From Rhodocyclaceae bacterium (GTDB lineage Bacteria > Pseudomonadota > Gammaproteobacteria > Burkholderiales > Rhodocyclaceae): 64,000 nucleotides of DNA. The notes beneath the pieces were generated by a model that was given only the letters and a program-made list of their open reading frames with translations, was not told the origin of the DNA and did no database searches. Each line of letters starts with the position of its first letter. Within the stretch, counting starts at the first letter, position 1. The translations under genes were made by a program, and so were the position numbers. The stretch lies in NCBI GenBank assembly GCA_016718525.1, contig JADKDD010000002.1, positions 62,001 to 126,000 of the forward strand, in the 5' to 3' direction. Below, piece by piece: positions 8,657 to 18,206 of this stretch.

Positions 8657-9733
8657 ATGAACATTGCTTTCCGCACAGACGCATCGTTGCATATTGGCAC
8701 TGGCCATGTCATGCGCTGTCTGACCTTGGCCGATGTGCTGAAGCAGCGTGGTGCAAAGGTTCGATTTGTTTGTCGACATCTGCCCGACCACTTGCGCGAT
8801 ATGCTGATCGAAAGAGATCATCAGGTTGTAATGCTCAATAGTTCACGAAATGATGTGTCAGTCGATGATCTCGCACATTCTCATTGGCTGGGGGTTAGCC
8901 AGACGCAGGATGCAAGGGATACCAGTAAGGCGCTATCAGACCAAAAATGGGATTTGCTGGTGGTCGATCATTACGCCCTAGATGTCCGTTGGGAAACAGC
9001 GTCACGTGATGCCGCCAAGAAACTACTGGTCATCGATGATATTGCTGACCGCCAGCACGATTGCGATGTACTGCTTGATCAGAATCTCTACGCCGACATG
9101 GATACCCGCTACGTTGACAAAGTACCCGCACATTGCCAGTTATTGTTAGGGCCGCGCTATGCACTGTTACGAGACGAGTTTCGCCGCAGTCGCGAGAAAA
9201 TCAGCCCGCGGAATGCTCCAATAAAGCGCGTTCTCGTATTTTTTGGTGGTGTTGATCACGACGATTACACCTCCCGTGCTGTTGACGCAATCGCCCGTAT
9301 TGGCGACAGCGATATGCATGTAGATGTCGTAATCGGTACACAGCACCCGCGTCGTGAGGAAATTGAAGCTGCCTGTGCACTGCATGAATTTGATTGCCAT
9401 ATACAAACTAACCGGATGGCAGATCTGATGCTGGCGGCCGATTTGGCGATTGGTGCGGGAGGCTCGACGACTTGGGAGCGGTGCTGTTTGGGTTTGCCCA
9501 CGATCGTTTTTGCGGTTGCCGAGAATCAGGAACGGGCGAGCAAAGCCTTGGCTAACACTGGTGCTGCATATTTCGGGAGAGCTGAAATTTTGGAGGCTGA
9601 GATCAACAACGCAATGACGCATTTGTTCACACCTCCCTTCCTTCGTCAAATGTCGATCAAAGCTGCAGAGCTCGTCGATGGGCATGGCGCAGATTACTTA
9701 AGTAGCGTATTTTTTCAGGAGGGTTTCCAATGA
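8657..9733 (+). CDS. pseG: UDP-2,4-diacetamido-2,4,6-trideoxy-beta-L-altropyranose hydrolase, PseG
   Basis: Removes UDP from UDP-6-deoxy-AltdiNAc, giving the free sugar used by PseI. The 358-residue GT-B-like protein has the catalytic histidine in the N-terminal loop GTGHVMRCLTLA (His at about residue 17), plus VFFGGVDHDDYT and the nucleotide-binding GAGGSTTWERCCLGLP. Length and motifs fit PseG. It follows the fusion gene by 7 nt and overlaps pseH by 4 bp (ATGA), placing it firmly in the operon. Confidence 0.92.
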   Translation: MNIAFRTDASLHIGTGHVMRCLTLADVLKQRGAKVRFVCRHLPDHLRDMLIERDHQVVMLNSSRNDVSVDDLAHSHWLGVSQTQDARDTSKALSDQKWDLLVVDHYALDVRWETASRDAAKKLLVIDDIADRQHDCDVLLDQNLYADMDTRYVDKVPAHCQLLLGPRYALLRDEFRRSREKISPRNAPIKRVLVFFGGVDHDDYTSRAVDAIARIGDSDMHVDVVIGTQHPRREEIEAACALHEFDCHIQTNRMADLMLAADLAIGAGGSTTWERCCLGLPTIVFAVAENQERASKALANTGAAYFGRAEILEAEINNAMTHLFTPPFLRQMSIKAAELVDGHGADYLSSVFFQEGFQ

Positions 9734-10686
9734 ATTGCACACTGCGAGAGATTAATGCGGAGGACCTGCCAATGGTCTTGGAGTGGAGAAATGCAGAAGA
9801 TGTCAGAAACAACATGTACACCAATCATGTCATTTCTATTGATGAGCATCAGTCTTGGTGGGAGTTACAAAGTAAGAATCCAAAGACAAGACTGCTAATT
9901 GCTGAACTTGATGCCATTGCAGCCGGCGTTATTACCTTCACAAATTACACCGGGCTCGAAGGCGTTGCTACTTGGGCTTTCTATTCGGGCGACCGAACGC
10001 GTAGGGGTGTTGGTGCAGCAATGGAAGTGGCTGCGCTGAATTACGCGTTCGACAATCTTCAGGTAAGAAAGCTCGAGTGTGAGGTACTTGATTTCAATAT
10101 GCCTGTTATCCGGTTCCATTTAAGACATGGCTTTCGAGTTGAGGGGATACTTCGCGAAGCATATATAAGGGACGGAAAATCATTCGATATCTACCGCCTC
10201 GCCATGCTCAAACGCGACTGGTTAAACATCATTAAGCCAACGCTTGAAAGCAGATCACGAGAGGCGTCCGGGGCGCAAGACTTCACCGGAAAGAAATTTT
10301 CGCACTCGGTATGCATTGACAGCGAATCAGTTAGATTATTTGCAGAAACTGTGAAGGATCACAATCCAGTTCACTTTGATGATAGTGCCGCCATAGAGTG
10401 TGGTTTCGCCACGAGAATTTCGCACGGGATGTTAACGGGAAGCCTATTCTCAAGTTTCTTTGCGAGTAAGTTTCCGGGAAGAGGAACGATTTACCTCGGG
10501 CAAGCCTTGGAGTTCCATTCGCCAATTGCCGTTGGGACGACTGTTGAACTCAAGATGCGCGTTCTTGCACATATAGGCCGCCGGTTGCTGGTAGAAACGC
10601 AAGTTTTCGATGGAGATCTCTTGTGCGTATCGGGTCAGGCAAATCTACTTCTCCCAAAGATTCTGAACCAAGAGGTGGCAAATTGA
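9730..10686 (+). CDS. pseH: PseH-type GNAT N-acyltransferase fused to MaoC/PhaJ-like (R)-hydratase
   Basis: Residues 1-165 form a GNAT domain of the PseH type (LEWRNAEDVRNNMYTNHVIS, acyl-CoA loop RRGVGAAM, YIRDGKSFDIYRLAML) that would N-acylate the 4-amino group made by PseC. Residues 182-315 form a hot-dog MaoC domain closely resembling (R)-specific enoyl-CoA hydratase: FAETVKDHNPVHFDD carries the catalytic Asp210 and His215, followed by SHGMLTGSLFS and GTIYLGQALEF. Ordinary PseH ends near residue 165-180. The fusion suggests that the hydratase makes an (R)-3-hydroxyacyl-CoA, for example hydroxybutyryl-CoA, for the acyltransferase; that link is inference. The gene overlaps pseG by 4 bp. Confidence 0.88.
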   Translation: MNCTLREINAEDLPMVLEWRNAEDVRNNMYTNHVISIDEHQSWWELQSKNPKTRLLIAELDAIAAGVITFTNYTGLEGVATWAFYSGDRTRRGVGAAMEVAALNYAFDNLQVRKLECEVLDFNMPVIRFHLRHGFRVEGILREAYIRDGKSFDIYRLAMLKRDWLNIIKPTLESRSREASGAQDFTGKKFSHSVCIDSESVRLFAETVKDHNPVHFDDSAAIECGFATRISHGMLTGSLFSSFFASKFPGRGTIYLGQALEFHSPIAVGTTVELKMRVLAHIGRRLLVETQVFDGDLLCVSGQANLLLPKILNQEVAN

Positions 10687-10786
10687 GCGTATTTATTTTC
10701 AAAACGAGGCGATCATTTGGCCGAGGTTTCTCGCCCTTCGCAATCTCTGAATTGATTGCCAATGAATCACTCACAGGAACGAGCAA

Positions 10787-11830
10787 ATGATCAGCATTGG
10801 AAATAGACGAGTTGGTGCTGGCGAGACGCCGTTCATCATCGCTGAAATGTCGGGTAACCATAACCAGTCGCTTGAACGTGCGCTGGAAATCGTCGATGCC
10901 GCCGCCAGCACCGGCGCGCATGCGTTGAAGATTCAGACCTATACCCCCGACACCATGACGCTCGATCTGGACGAACGCGAGTTTCACATCGGCGACCCGA
11001 ACAGTCTGTGGACGGGCAAGTCCTTGTATAAGCTTTACGGAGAAGCCTACACCCCGTGGGAATGGCACAAGCCTATTTTTGAGCGAGCGCGTGAACTGGG
11101 AATCATCGCCTTCAGCACGCCATTTGACGACACGGCGGTGGATCTGCTGGAAAGCCTTGAAGTGCCGTGCTACAAAATCGCCTCGTTTGAGAATACCGAT
11201 CTACCGCTGATACGCCGCGTTGCTGCCACCGGCAAACCAATGATCATCTCGACCGGGATGGCCAGCATTGCTGAACTTGATGACACCGTGCGGACCGCCC
11301 GCGCGGCTGGTTGCAAAGACCTGATTCTGCTCAAGTGCACCAGCACCTATCCGGCCACAGCAAAAAACACCAACATTTTGACCATCCCGCATCTGCGCGA
11401 ACTGTTCGATTGCGAAGTTGGATTGTCCGACCATACCATGGGCATCGGTGTTTCGGTCGCCAGTGTGGCCCTAGGCGCAAGCGTCATCGAAAAACACTTC
11501 ACGCTCAACCGTGCCGACGGCGGCGTCGACAGCACCTTCTCGATGGAACCCGCCGAGTTGATGCAACTGGTGGTGGAAACCGAGCGCGCCTGGCAAGCCT
11601 TGGGCCAGGTCAGCTACGGTGCGACTGAGGCCGAGAAAAAGTCGATTGTGTTTCGACGCTCGCTGTATGTGGTGCAGGATTTAAAGGCGGGCGATGTGCT
11701 GACCAAACACAACATCAGGGCAATTCGGCCTGGCTTGGGCTTGCCGACAAAGCATCTGGAAGTGGTTTTGGGGAAAGCCGTTAAACACGATGTGCCACGC
11801 GGCACAGCGCTAACGTGGGAATTGATTTGA
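10787..11830 (+). CDS. pseI: Pseudaminic acid synthase, PseI
   Basis: NeuB-family enzyme of 347 residues that condenses 6-deoxy-AltdiNAc with phosphoenolpyruvate to pseudaminic acid. The barrel contains IIAEMSGNHNQSLERALEI, HALKIQTYTPDTMTLD, IISTGMASIAEL, VGLSDHTMGIGV and IEKHFTLNRADGGVDSTFS. The C-terminal antifreeze-like SAF domain covers about residues 285-347. The GNHNQ and TYTPDTMTLD motifs favour PseI over sialic or legionaminic acid synthases. A Shine-Dalgarno-like agga lies 8 nt before the ATG. A 100-bp gap separates it from pseH; I see no gene in that gap. Confidence 0.92.
   Translation: MISIGNRRVGAGETPFIIAEMSGNHNQSLERALEIVDAAASTGAHALKIQTYTPDTMTLDLDEREFHIGDPNSLWTGKSLYKLYGEAYTPWEWHKPIFERARELGIIAFSTPFDDTAVDLLESLEVPCYKIASFENTDLPLIRRVAATGKPMIISTGMASIAELDDTVRTARAAGCKDLILLKCTSTYPATAKNTNILTIPHLRELFDCEVGLSDHTMGIGVSVASVALGASVIEKHFTLNRADGGVDSTFSMEPAELMQLVVETERAWQALGQVSYGATEAEKKSIVFRRSLYVVQDLKAGDVLTKHNIRAIRPGLGLPTKHLEVVLGKAVKHDVPRGTALTWELI
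10810..10832 (+). repeat. 23-nt sequence repeated exactly at 42437-42459
   Basis: A 23-nt stretch in the 5' coding part of pseI (starting agttggtgctggcgag, ending acgccgt) recurs base for base in the purC-prlC intergenic region 31 kb away. In pseI it encodes VGAGETP. See the second copy and the corresponding finding. Confidence 0.7.
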
Positions 11831-11896
11831 GGGAGCGAAATCTTTCCCAAGCATCTTGGCCCTTGACCTTGAACAAGCCAACGAGACTGGCGTTCT

Positions 11897-13396
11897 GTGA
11901 CTCATAGCCTGCGTCAGCGCTTCGCTGCCAGCTTCACTGCAAATGTCGTCCGCAGCGGCATCAGCTTCGCAACGGGTCTGTTGCTTGCGCGATGGCTGGG
12001 GCCGGCCGACTATGGCCGGATGGCGTTCCTGCTAGCGTCATTCTTCGCCTTTCGCGGGCTGTCGGATATGGCTAGTTCGTCGGCGTTTTTCACTTTCTTG
12101 TCGCAGCGACAGCGCAGTCGCCGTTTCATCAGTTATTACTGGCGCTGAATGGCCTTCCAATTCCTAGGCACGGTCACCTTGGTCGCCATTTTTCTCCCCG
12201 ACAAGTGGGTTGTGGAGATTTGGCGAGGCGAAGGGCGCCCTCTGCTTTTGTTGGCCTTTGTCGCGGCTTTCATGCAGGGCACTGTCTGGCCTATCGCGTC
12301 GCAAATGGCGGAGGCGCAACGCGAAACGATTTCCGTGCAGCGACTGAACACCTTGGTCGTGCTGGTGCACCTCGGAGTAGTTCTTGTCCTGTGGTGCGCG
12401 GGGCAGCTTGCCATTCCCTTGTTGTTTGGCGCGATGGCCCTGGAGTGGGCGGTGGGGGGGTGGTTGGCGGCACGAATGTATCGAGGATACACAGAAGAGA
12501 GCGGCTCATCACCATCTGGAGATACGCCGGGCAGCGTCTTGCTGGAATTCTGGCGGTATTGCGGGCCGTATCTGCCGTACACAGCGCTTGGTTTTGCACA
12601 TGATTTCGCCGACAGATGGATGCTGCAGAACTGGGGAGGCGCCTCTGAGCAAGCCTACTATGCCGTCGCACAGCAGTATGCGGGCATTGCATTGCTGGCC
12701 ACGACCTCGGTGCTACGCATCTTCTGGAAGGAGATCGCGGAAGCCCATCATCGCGGCGATCTTAACCAAATGGAGCACCTATACAGCAAGGCGTCGCGCG
12801 GACTGTTTTTTGTAGGTGCGCTTACCACTGGGGGACTGCTGCCGTGGGCGAGCGAAATCATCCGCTTGTCATTGGGGGCTGCCTATTCAGGCGGCTCGGT
12901 GGCTTTGATGCTGATGTTCCTTTATCCCGTGCATCAATCATTGGGGCAGATCAGCGGATCAATGCTCCTTGCGACCGCGAAAGCGCGAATCTATGTCATT
13001 TTGGGAGTTGTTTTCATGACATTAAGTCTCATCGTTGCGTACGTGATGATGGCACCCGTCGACGCTGTAATACCGGGATTGAATCTGGCAGCTGAGGGCC
13101 TCGCCTGGAAGATGGTCACACTTCAGATCTTGTCGGTCAATCTTCAAGCATGGTTCATCGCTCGTACCTTCGGCTGGAAATTCGATTGGACCTATCAGCT
13201 TGTCGGGCTTGCATTGGCGGTTTCGATAGGTTGGCTAGCAAAGGCTTTCGTTACCAGCTTTCTGGAAATGTCTACATTGCCGAGCATGCTATTGGCGGCC
13301 ACCATTTATCTTGTTCTAATGCTGGGTACGCTGTCGCGTTTTCCCTGGATTGCGGGGATGGAACGCAACGATCTGATGATGCTATACAAGAAATGA
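11897..13396 (+). pseudogene. Polysaccharide flippase (Wzx-like) gene with in-frame TGA
   Basis: Two open segments in the same frame, 11897-12148 (83 residues from a GTG) and 12149-13396 (415 residues), are separated only by TGA at 12146-12148, immediately followed by ATG. The first has a Wzx/MATE-like N-terminus (SFTANVVRSGISFATGLLLARWLGPADYGRMAF); the second continues with the remaining membrane helices and ends before the next gene by an ATGA overlap. Joined, they give about 499 residues, normal for a flippase. The change is a single base if the ancestral codon was TGG. It should move the lipid-linked pseudaminic-acid-containing glycan to the periplasm. It could be a true nonsense mutation, a sequencing error, or a split product made by reinitiation at the adjacent ATG. 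Confidence 0.75.
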
Positions 13397-15164
13397 CCGA
13401 ACCCGCACGCTATCTGATCACCACTGCCGATGAACGATCCTGGAAATTTGATCGGCCGGTAATTTTCCTGGGCGAGTGGTGTCGCCTATATGAGCGCAGG
13501 CATGTCTGGTCGAAGATGGATGCGATTGTCGCGGCACCTTATGGTCTAGGTCAATTGCAAAAAGACAAAGACTATGTGGAGGCGCGCGACCTTGAGAAGC
13601 GACTATTTCCACTTCTGTGTGCCATCCTCAATCAGCATCACGGTACCGAACATGGGCCGCGCTTCTGGCGCATTGTTGTTGGTCACTGGTTGCGCCGCTA
13701 TGTCGATGTAATTCTTAATCGTGTCAGAACGCTGGAGCAGTGCCTGCGTACGTATCCACTGAGCGGTACAACCGCGTTTGCGGATGAGCATTACGTACTC
13801 GCGTCGTTGGATTCGTATGCCGCAATCTGGGCATTCAGCGACGATCAATGGAACAATGTACTGTGCGTACGGATTTTGAAGTTGATAGGTGCCACAAATG
13901 TTCCTGTGGAAGTGATTGACGAGGATTCGTGCGAGGGCTATCGCTTGCAGGCGACACCCAAGAAACCTGCAGAGCTATCGTTCGCAACTGGGATTCGTCA
14001 TTTGGTAAAAAATGCAGTCAATTTGCTGGCTAGAGAGAGTGATGCTTTTATCATTAATAGCTACATACCAAAGAAAGAAGTGATAAAGCTTCAGCTGGAC
14101 CTCGGTCAAGTGCCGCAATTTTGGACGTCCATGGCATCGAAGGTCGTGAAAAATCCGGATTTCGAACTACGGCAGAGCTTATCCGGGCAAATTGTTCCCG
14201 AGACAGGCGAGATCCTGTTCTCCGTAATGGGGGCAATGTTATTTCAACTCCTGCCTGTCACTTACTTGGAGGGGTTCGCAGACCTTCAGGAAACGGTTCG
14301 AAGATTGCCTTGGCCGAGAAAACCAAGACTGGTATTTACGAGCAATAATTTTGATACTGATGAGGTGTTCAAGCTATGGGTGGCCGAAAAATAGAGGTAG
14401 GCGCTCAATATGTCGTAGGTCAGCATGGCAATAATTATGGAACCCATCGATATATGTTTCCGGCAATAGAAGAAGATACGGCGGATAAGTTCCTTACTTG
14501 GGGCTGGACGGATGGATTGCCGCAACACGCACCAGCATTCATCTTGAAGACTGCTGGGAGCATCACTGGGACATTTGATCCCAATGGCGGACTGGCGTTG
14601 ATAGAACTCCATATGCCCCATCGTCTTGCCACTTGGGATGAAGTTTTCGAGTTTAATGACTATTTTGCCGACCAACAGTTGTTTATTGAAAAGCTGGAGT
14701 GTCTTCCTAGAGATGCCTTAACGCTGAGACTGCATGGCGCTTATACGCGCTTTCGATGGGCTGAGAAAGCGCGATGGAGAGACTTTGACACGACTCTCAA
14801 AATAGATACGGGTGCCTTGCCTATCGAAACGCTCATTGCTCGCAGCCGGTTGATTGTGCACAGTTACGATTCGACCGGGATATTGGAAACGCTTTCCCGG
14901 AATATCCCCACCCTAGCCTTTTGGCAAAATGGTTTGGATCATGTGCGCGACAGCGCGCGGCCCTACTACCAATTACTAGTGGATGCGGGAATCGTGCATT
15001 TGACCGCGCAATCGGCTGCGGCGAAGGTAAATGAAATCTGGATGGATGTGGTGGGATGGTGGAGTAGCGCTTCGGTGCAACGAGCGCGCATGCAGTTCTG
15101 CGATCGATATGCGAGAGGCAGCGTAGCACCATCCTCGGATTTGAAAAGGGCATTATTTTCCTAA
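13393..15164 (+). pseudogene. LIC12162-family sugar transferase gene with one-base frameshift
   Basis: The first segment (13393-14394, 333 residues) begins YLITTADERSWKFDRP and FLGEWCRLYERRHVW, the hallmark N-terminus of the LIC12162 transferase family found in nonulosonic acid clusters. It stops at TAG after FTSNNFDTDEVFKLWVAEK. The second segment, in another frame and open to 15164, resumes exactly where homologues continue (VVGQHGNNYGTHRYMF, KFLTWGWTDG, SRLIVHSYDSTGILETLSRN). A run of five A at 14387-14391 is the junction; one extra A restores a 590-residue protein. The upstream part of the first frame (from 13150) overlaps the flippase and is not coding. Likely role: transfer of pseudaminic acid in O-antigen or capsule assembly, by family context. 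Confidence 0.8.
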
Positions 15165-15173
15165 GCTAATGAC

Positions 15174-15986
15174 ATGACAAAAAAGACAAACCAGAATCTT
15201 ACTGACGTGGAATTTTGGACCAATTATTGGCACAACCTAGCACTGCCATCTACAGTCGACCAGAACTTTAGCTTCGATCGTTGTCTCAGTCGGGCCCTGC
15301 TGAAAAACGTGACTAGACTTGCCTCAAATGATGGCGTACCTGGGTCAGAATATGTCAGCCGAAAATCCATACTTGAAGTGGGAGCGGCTCCCGGGAAATG
15401 GCTGAGCATCTTCCCTCCGGACACGTTCTGTGTTTCTGGAATCGAATATAGCGAAGCGGGCATGATGGCGCTTCGTAAGAACCTTGAAATGCTTTCAATT
15501 CAACCAAAAGAATTGATTCACGGCGATTTTTTTGCAATCGAGCCGAGTCCAGCTTACGACATAGTTATGTCGCTTGGCTTCATTGAGCATTTTGACAATC
15601 CCGTTGAGGTCGTCGACCGCCATCTTAAGTGGCTTCTTCCCGGTGGCGTGTTGATAATTGGTGTACCGAATTTTTCGGGGATACACGGGTTTGTACAAAA
15701 GCATCTGGATCTTGGCGTATTGCAAGCACATAACACAAGCATCATGAACGAAAAGTGGTTCGAGAATTTGGGCGAAACGCTTCGACTCCAGACACATAGC
15801 ATTGAGTATCTGGGGTCATTCGAGCCTGACTTGCCTTTAACTTATAAAGCCTTGTCGGTAAGGAGTTTTGCACCTAAGGCGCTGCTGCGACTTGCTCGCT
15901 ACGTCAGACGCGCGCGATTTTTCGACGACCTGAATGGACCTCGTATTTCGTCGTATATCTTAGCTGTGTATAAGAAAAGTGAATGA
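15174..15986 (+). CDS. Class I SAM-dependent methyltransferase
   Basis: A 270-residue Rossmann methyltransferase with motif I ILEVGAAPGKWL (about residues 64-75), an acidic strand GIEYSEAGM, and the post-motif IVMSLGFIEHFDNPVEVVDRHL plus LLPGGVLIIGVPNF typical of Methyltransf_11/23 proteins. It follows the transferase by 9 nt and overlaps the region before the next glycosyltransferase, so it probably methylates a sugar in the same glycan. The acceptor cannot be told from sequence. Confidence 0.82.
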   Translation: MTKKTNQNLTDVEFWTNYWHNLALPSTVDQNFSFDRCLSRALLKNVTRLASNDGVPGSEYVSRKSILEVGAAPGKWLSIFPPDTFCVSGIEYSEAGMMALRKNLEMLSIQPKELIHGDFFAIEPSPAYDIVMSLGFIEHFDNPVEVVDRHLKWLLPGGVLIIGVPNFSGIHGFVQKHLDLGVLQAHNTSIMNEKWFENLGETLRLQTHSIEYLGSFEPDLPLTYKALSVRSFAPKALLRLARYVRRARFFDDLNGPRISSYILAVYKKSE

Positions 15987-15993
15987 ATTTGGT

Positions 15994-17214
15994 ATGCGTA
16001 TAACATTTTTTTTTGAAAATTATGTGGTTGGTGGCGGCAGCAAGTACGTACTGGATTGCGTCAACTCCGCACTCTTGCTCACAAATGATGTGCAGATCGT
16101 GTCGAACGAAACTGCATTTACGAAAGATGAGATCGATTCACTGAAAACACCGGTCGTTCAGTCGACACTGAAATTGGCCGAGAGACGAGCGATCGCTGAA
16201 TCGCTATTCGGGCAAGCTGCGCTGTCCGCGCTATTTAGGCGTTCTCTTGTTTTCTTTAGTCCGATAATTCTATTGATTAACGTTGCAACGATCTTTGTTT
16301 GCCTGCGTAAGACTAAACCCGATTTGCTAGTTTCTTGCAACGGCGGATATCCGGCAGCGGAATCGAGCCTCGCAGCTGTTTTGGCGGCGCGTCTTTGCAA
16401 GATTCCATCGTTCTTAGTGGTTATGAGCCTACCAACGGAGCGCCGATGGTTCTTGATCGGCTTTGATCGACTGCTCGACTTCATGGTTTTCCGGTCGGCA
16501 AAGCATGTCATCGCCAATTCTTCGCTCCAATTGAATTCGTTAGCTGAGATGCGGTCAGCGCCACTAAAAAAGCTGCTCAGGATCTACAACGGCATCAACG
16601 ATACGAGGGATTGTCCGCGCGCTGTCGGGATTCCAACTAGAAAACAGGCCGTCTTGGGCGTTGTATGCCGACTCGACAAACTGAAGGGGCTCGACTTCCT
16701 GATAGATTCGGTCAATCTTTTGCGGGAAAAGACCTACCTGATTAAGCTTGATATTGTTGGTGAGGGTACTGAAAGGGGCAACCTATTAGACCAAATTGCG
16801 CGTTTGGGGCTCGGTGACAATGTCAAGTTGCTCGGCCACGTGCCCGGGGACCTAGGTGCTGTAATGGGTCGCATGGATGTTTTTGTTTTTCCTTCTTTGT
16901 GGGAAGGTTTACCTTATTCAATTCTGGAAGCCCTCAGGGCCGGATTGCCAATTGTCTCAACTCATGTCGGCGGAATTCCAGAGGCCATTCGCAGTGGCGT
17001 CGACGGGATTCTAGTCGCGCCAGGTTCTGCCGCGGAATTGGCTGATGCAATTGGCCGGCTGATAGATGATCCGGACTACGCTGCCCAATTAGGTAAGAAT
17101 GCAAGGATGCGCTACGAGCAATTGTTCACGCTTGAGAAAATGCACCATGATTTCTGCAATGCTATTCGAGCGGTCGTACAGCCAAAACCAATGGCCGTGA
17201 TGGAGTCCCAATGA
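15994..17214 (+). CDS. GT4-family glycosyltransferase
   Basis: A GT-B fold glycosyltransferase of 406 residues. The N-terminus MRITFFFENYVVGGGSKYV is the acceptor-side Rossmann start. The donor-side domain carries GVVCRLDKLKGLDFLIDSV, GEGTERGNLLDQI, LLGHVPGDL and the retaining-enzyme E-x7-E type segment FPSLWEGLPYSILEALRAGLP. An alternative GTG at 15979 overlaps the methyltransferase stop and would add five residues; the ATG was chosen because homologues start there. It overlaps the next gene by ATGA. Donor and acceptor are unknown. Confidence 0.85.
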   Translation: MRITFFFENYVVGGGSKYVLDCVNSALLLTNDVQIVSNETAFTKDEIDSLKTPVVQSTLKLAERRAIAESLFGQAALSALFRRSLVFFSPIILLINVATIFVCLRKTKPDLLVSCNGGYPAAESSLAAVLAARLCKIPSFLVVMSLPTERRWFLIGFDRLLDFMVFRSAKHVIANSSLQLNSLAEMRSAPLKKLLRIYNGINDTRDCPRAVGIPTRKQAVLGVVCRLDKLKGLDFLIDSVNLLREKTYLIKLDIVGEGTERGNLLDQIARLGLGDNVKLLGHVPGDLGAVMGRMDVFVFPSLWEGLPYSILEALRAGLPIVSTHVGGIPEAIRSGVDGILVAPGSAAELADAIGRLIDDPDYAAQLGKNARMRYEQLFTLEKMHHDFCNAIRAVVQPKPMAVMESQ

Positions 17215-18206
17215 AAATTCTAGTGACCGGTGCCGACGGTTTCATCGGCTCTCACCTTACCGAGGCCTTGGTGCGCCAAGGGCATGACGTTCGTGCTTTT
17301 GTGCTTTATAACTCTTTCAATTCCTGGGGTTGGCTTGATCAATGCGCTGCTGATGTTAGAGGGAAATTCGAGGTTTTCGCTGGCGACATCCGTGATCCAC
17401 ATGGTGTTCATACCGCAATGCGGGGGTGCGACTCTGTACTGCACTTGGCGGCGCTGATTGCGATCCCGTACTCGTACCACTCGCCCGATACCTACGTCGA
17501 CACCAACATTAAGGGCACACTTAATGTAGTCCAAGCCGCCCGTGACTTGGGGGTGCGAAAGGTTGTCCAGACGTCAACCAGTGAGGTCTATGGGACAGCA
17601 CAATTTGTGCCGATAACGGAAAACCATCCGTTGCAGGGGCAATCCCCATATTCGGCAAGCAAGATCGGCGCGGACCAGATCGCGCTTTCCTTTCATGCTT
17701 CATTCGGCACGCCAGTGGCAGTTTTGCGCCCGTTCAACACTTACGGTCCGCGACAATCCGCGCGTGCTGTCATTCCAACAATCATCACCCAGATTGCCGC
17801 CGGGCAAACTGTTATCAAACTCGGCGCGCTTCACCCAACGCGGGACTTTTCATTTGTCGAAGACACGGTTAGCGGTTTTATAGCAGCTTTGCATTGCGAC
17901 AAGAACAACGGCACGGTAGTCAATGTTGGTAGCGGATTCGAGATTTCGATTGGAGCGACCGCACGCCTAATCGCCGATTTAATGGGCGCCAAAGTCGATA
18001 TTGAATGCGAATCCGAACGCCTTCGACCCGACGATAGCGAAGTCGAGCGACTCTTCGCCAGTATCGCCAAGGCTGACCAAATGATGGCCTGGAGCCCCAA
18101 GTACGGTGGACTGGATGGCTTCAAGCAGGGTCTGAGTCGAACCATCGAGTGGTTTTCGAGTCCGGAGAATCTCTCCCGCTACAAGATAGGTATATACAAT
18201 TTATGA
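17211..18206 (+). CDS. legB: LegB-type NAD-dependent 4,6-dehydratase
   Basis: An extended SDR of 331 residues with NAD motif GADGFIGSHLTEAL, the strongly LegB-like segment FVLYNSFNSWGWLDQC, AALIAIPYSYHSPDTYVDTN and the YxxxK pair in SPYSASKIGADQ. LegB performs 4,6-dehydration of an NDP-GlcNAc (UDP- or GDP-linked, depending on species) in legionaminic acid synthesis. No legC, legG or legI is present here, so the keto sugar is probably used differently, for example reduced by the SDR two genes downstream to a 2-acetamido-2,6-dideoxyhexose. It is joined to both neighbours by ATGA overlaps. Confidence 0.82.
   Translation: MKILVTGADGFIGSHLTEALVRQGHDVRAFVLYNSFNSWGWLDQCAADVRGKFEVFAGDIRDPHGVHTAMRGCDSVLHLAALIAIPYSYHSPDTYVDTNIKGTLNVVQAARDLGVRKVVQTSTSEVYGTAQFVPITENHPLQGQSPYSASKIGADQIALSFHASFGTPVAVLRPFNTYGPRQSARAVIPTIITQIAAGQTVIKLGALHPTRDFSFVEDTVSGFIAALHCDKNNGTVVNVGSGFEISIGATARLIADLMGAKVDIECESERLRPDDSEVERLFASIAKADQMMAWSPKYGGLDGFKQGLSRTIEWFSSPENLSRYKIGIYNL

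Noticed and set aside
13150..13392. Upstream extension of the LIC12162-type reading frame (would add about 81 residues)
   Set aside because: It overlaps the flippase coding end and shows no family similarity; the conserved N-terminus begins at the ATG at 13393.
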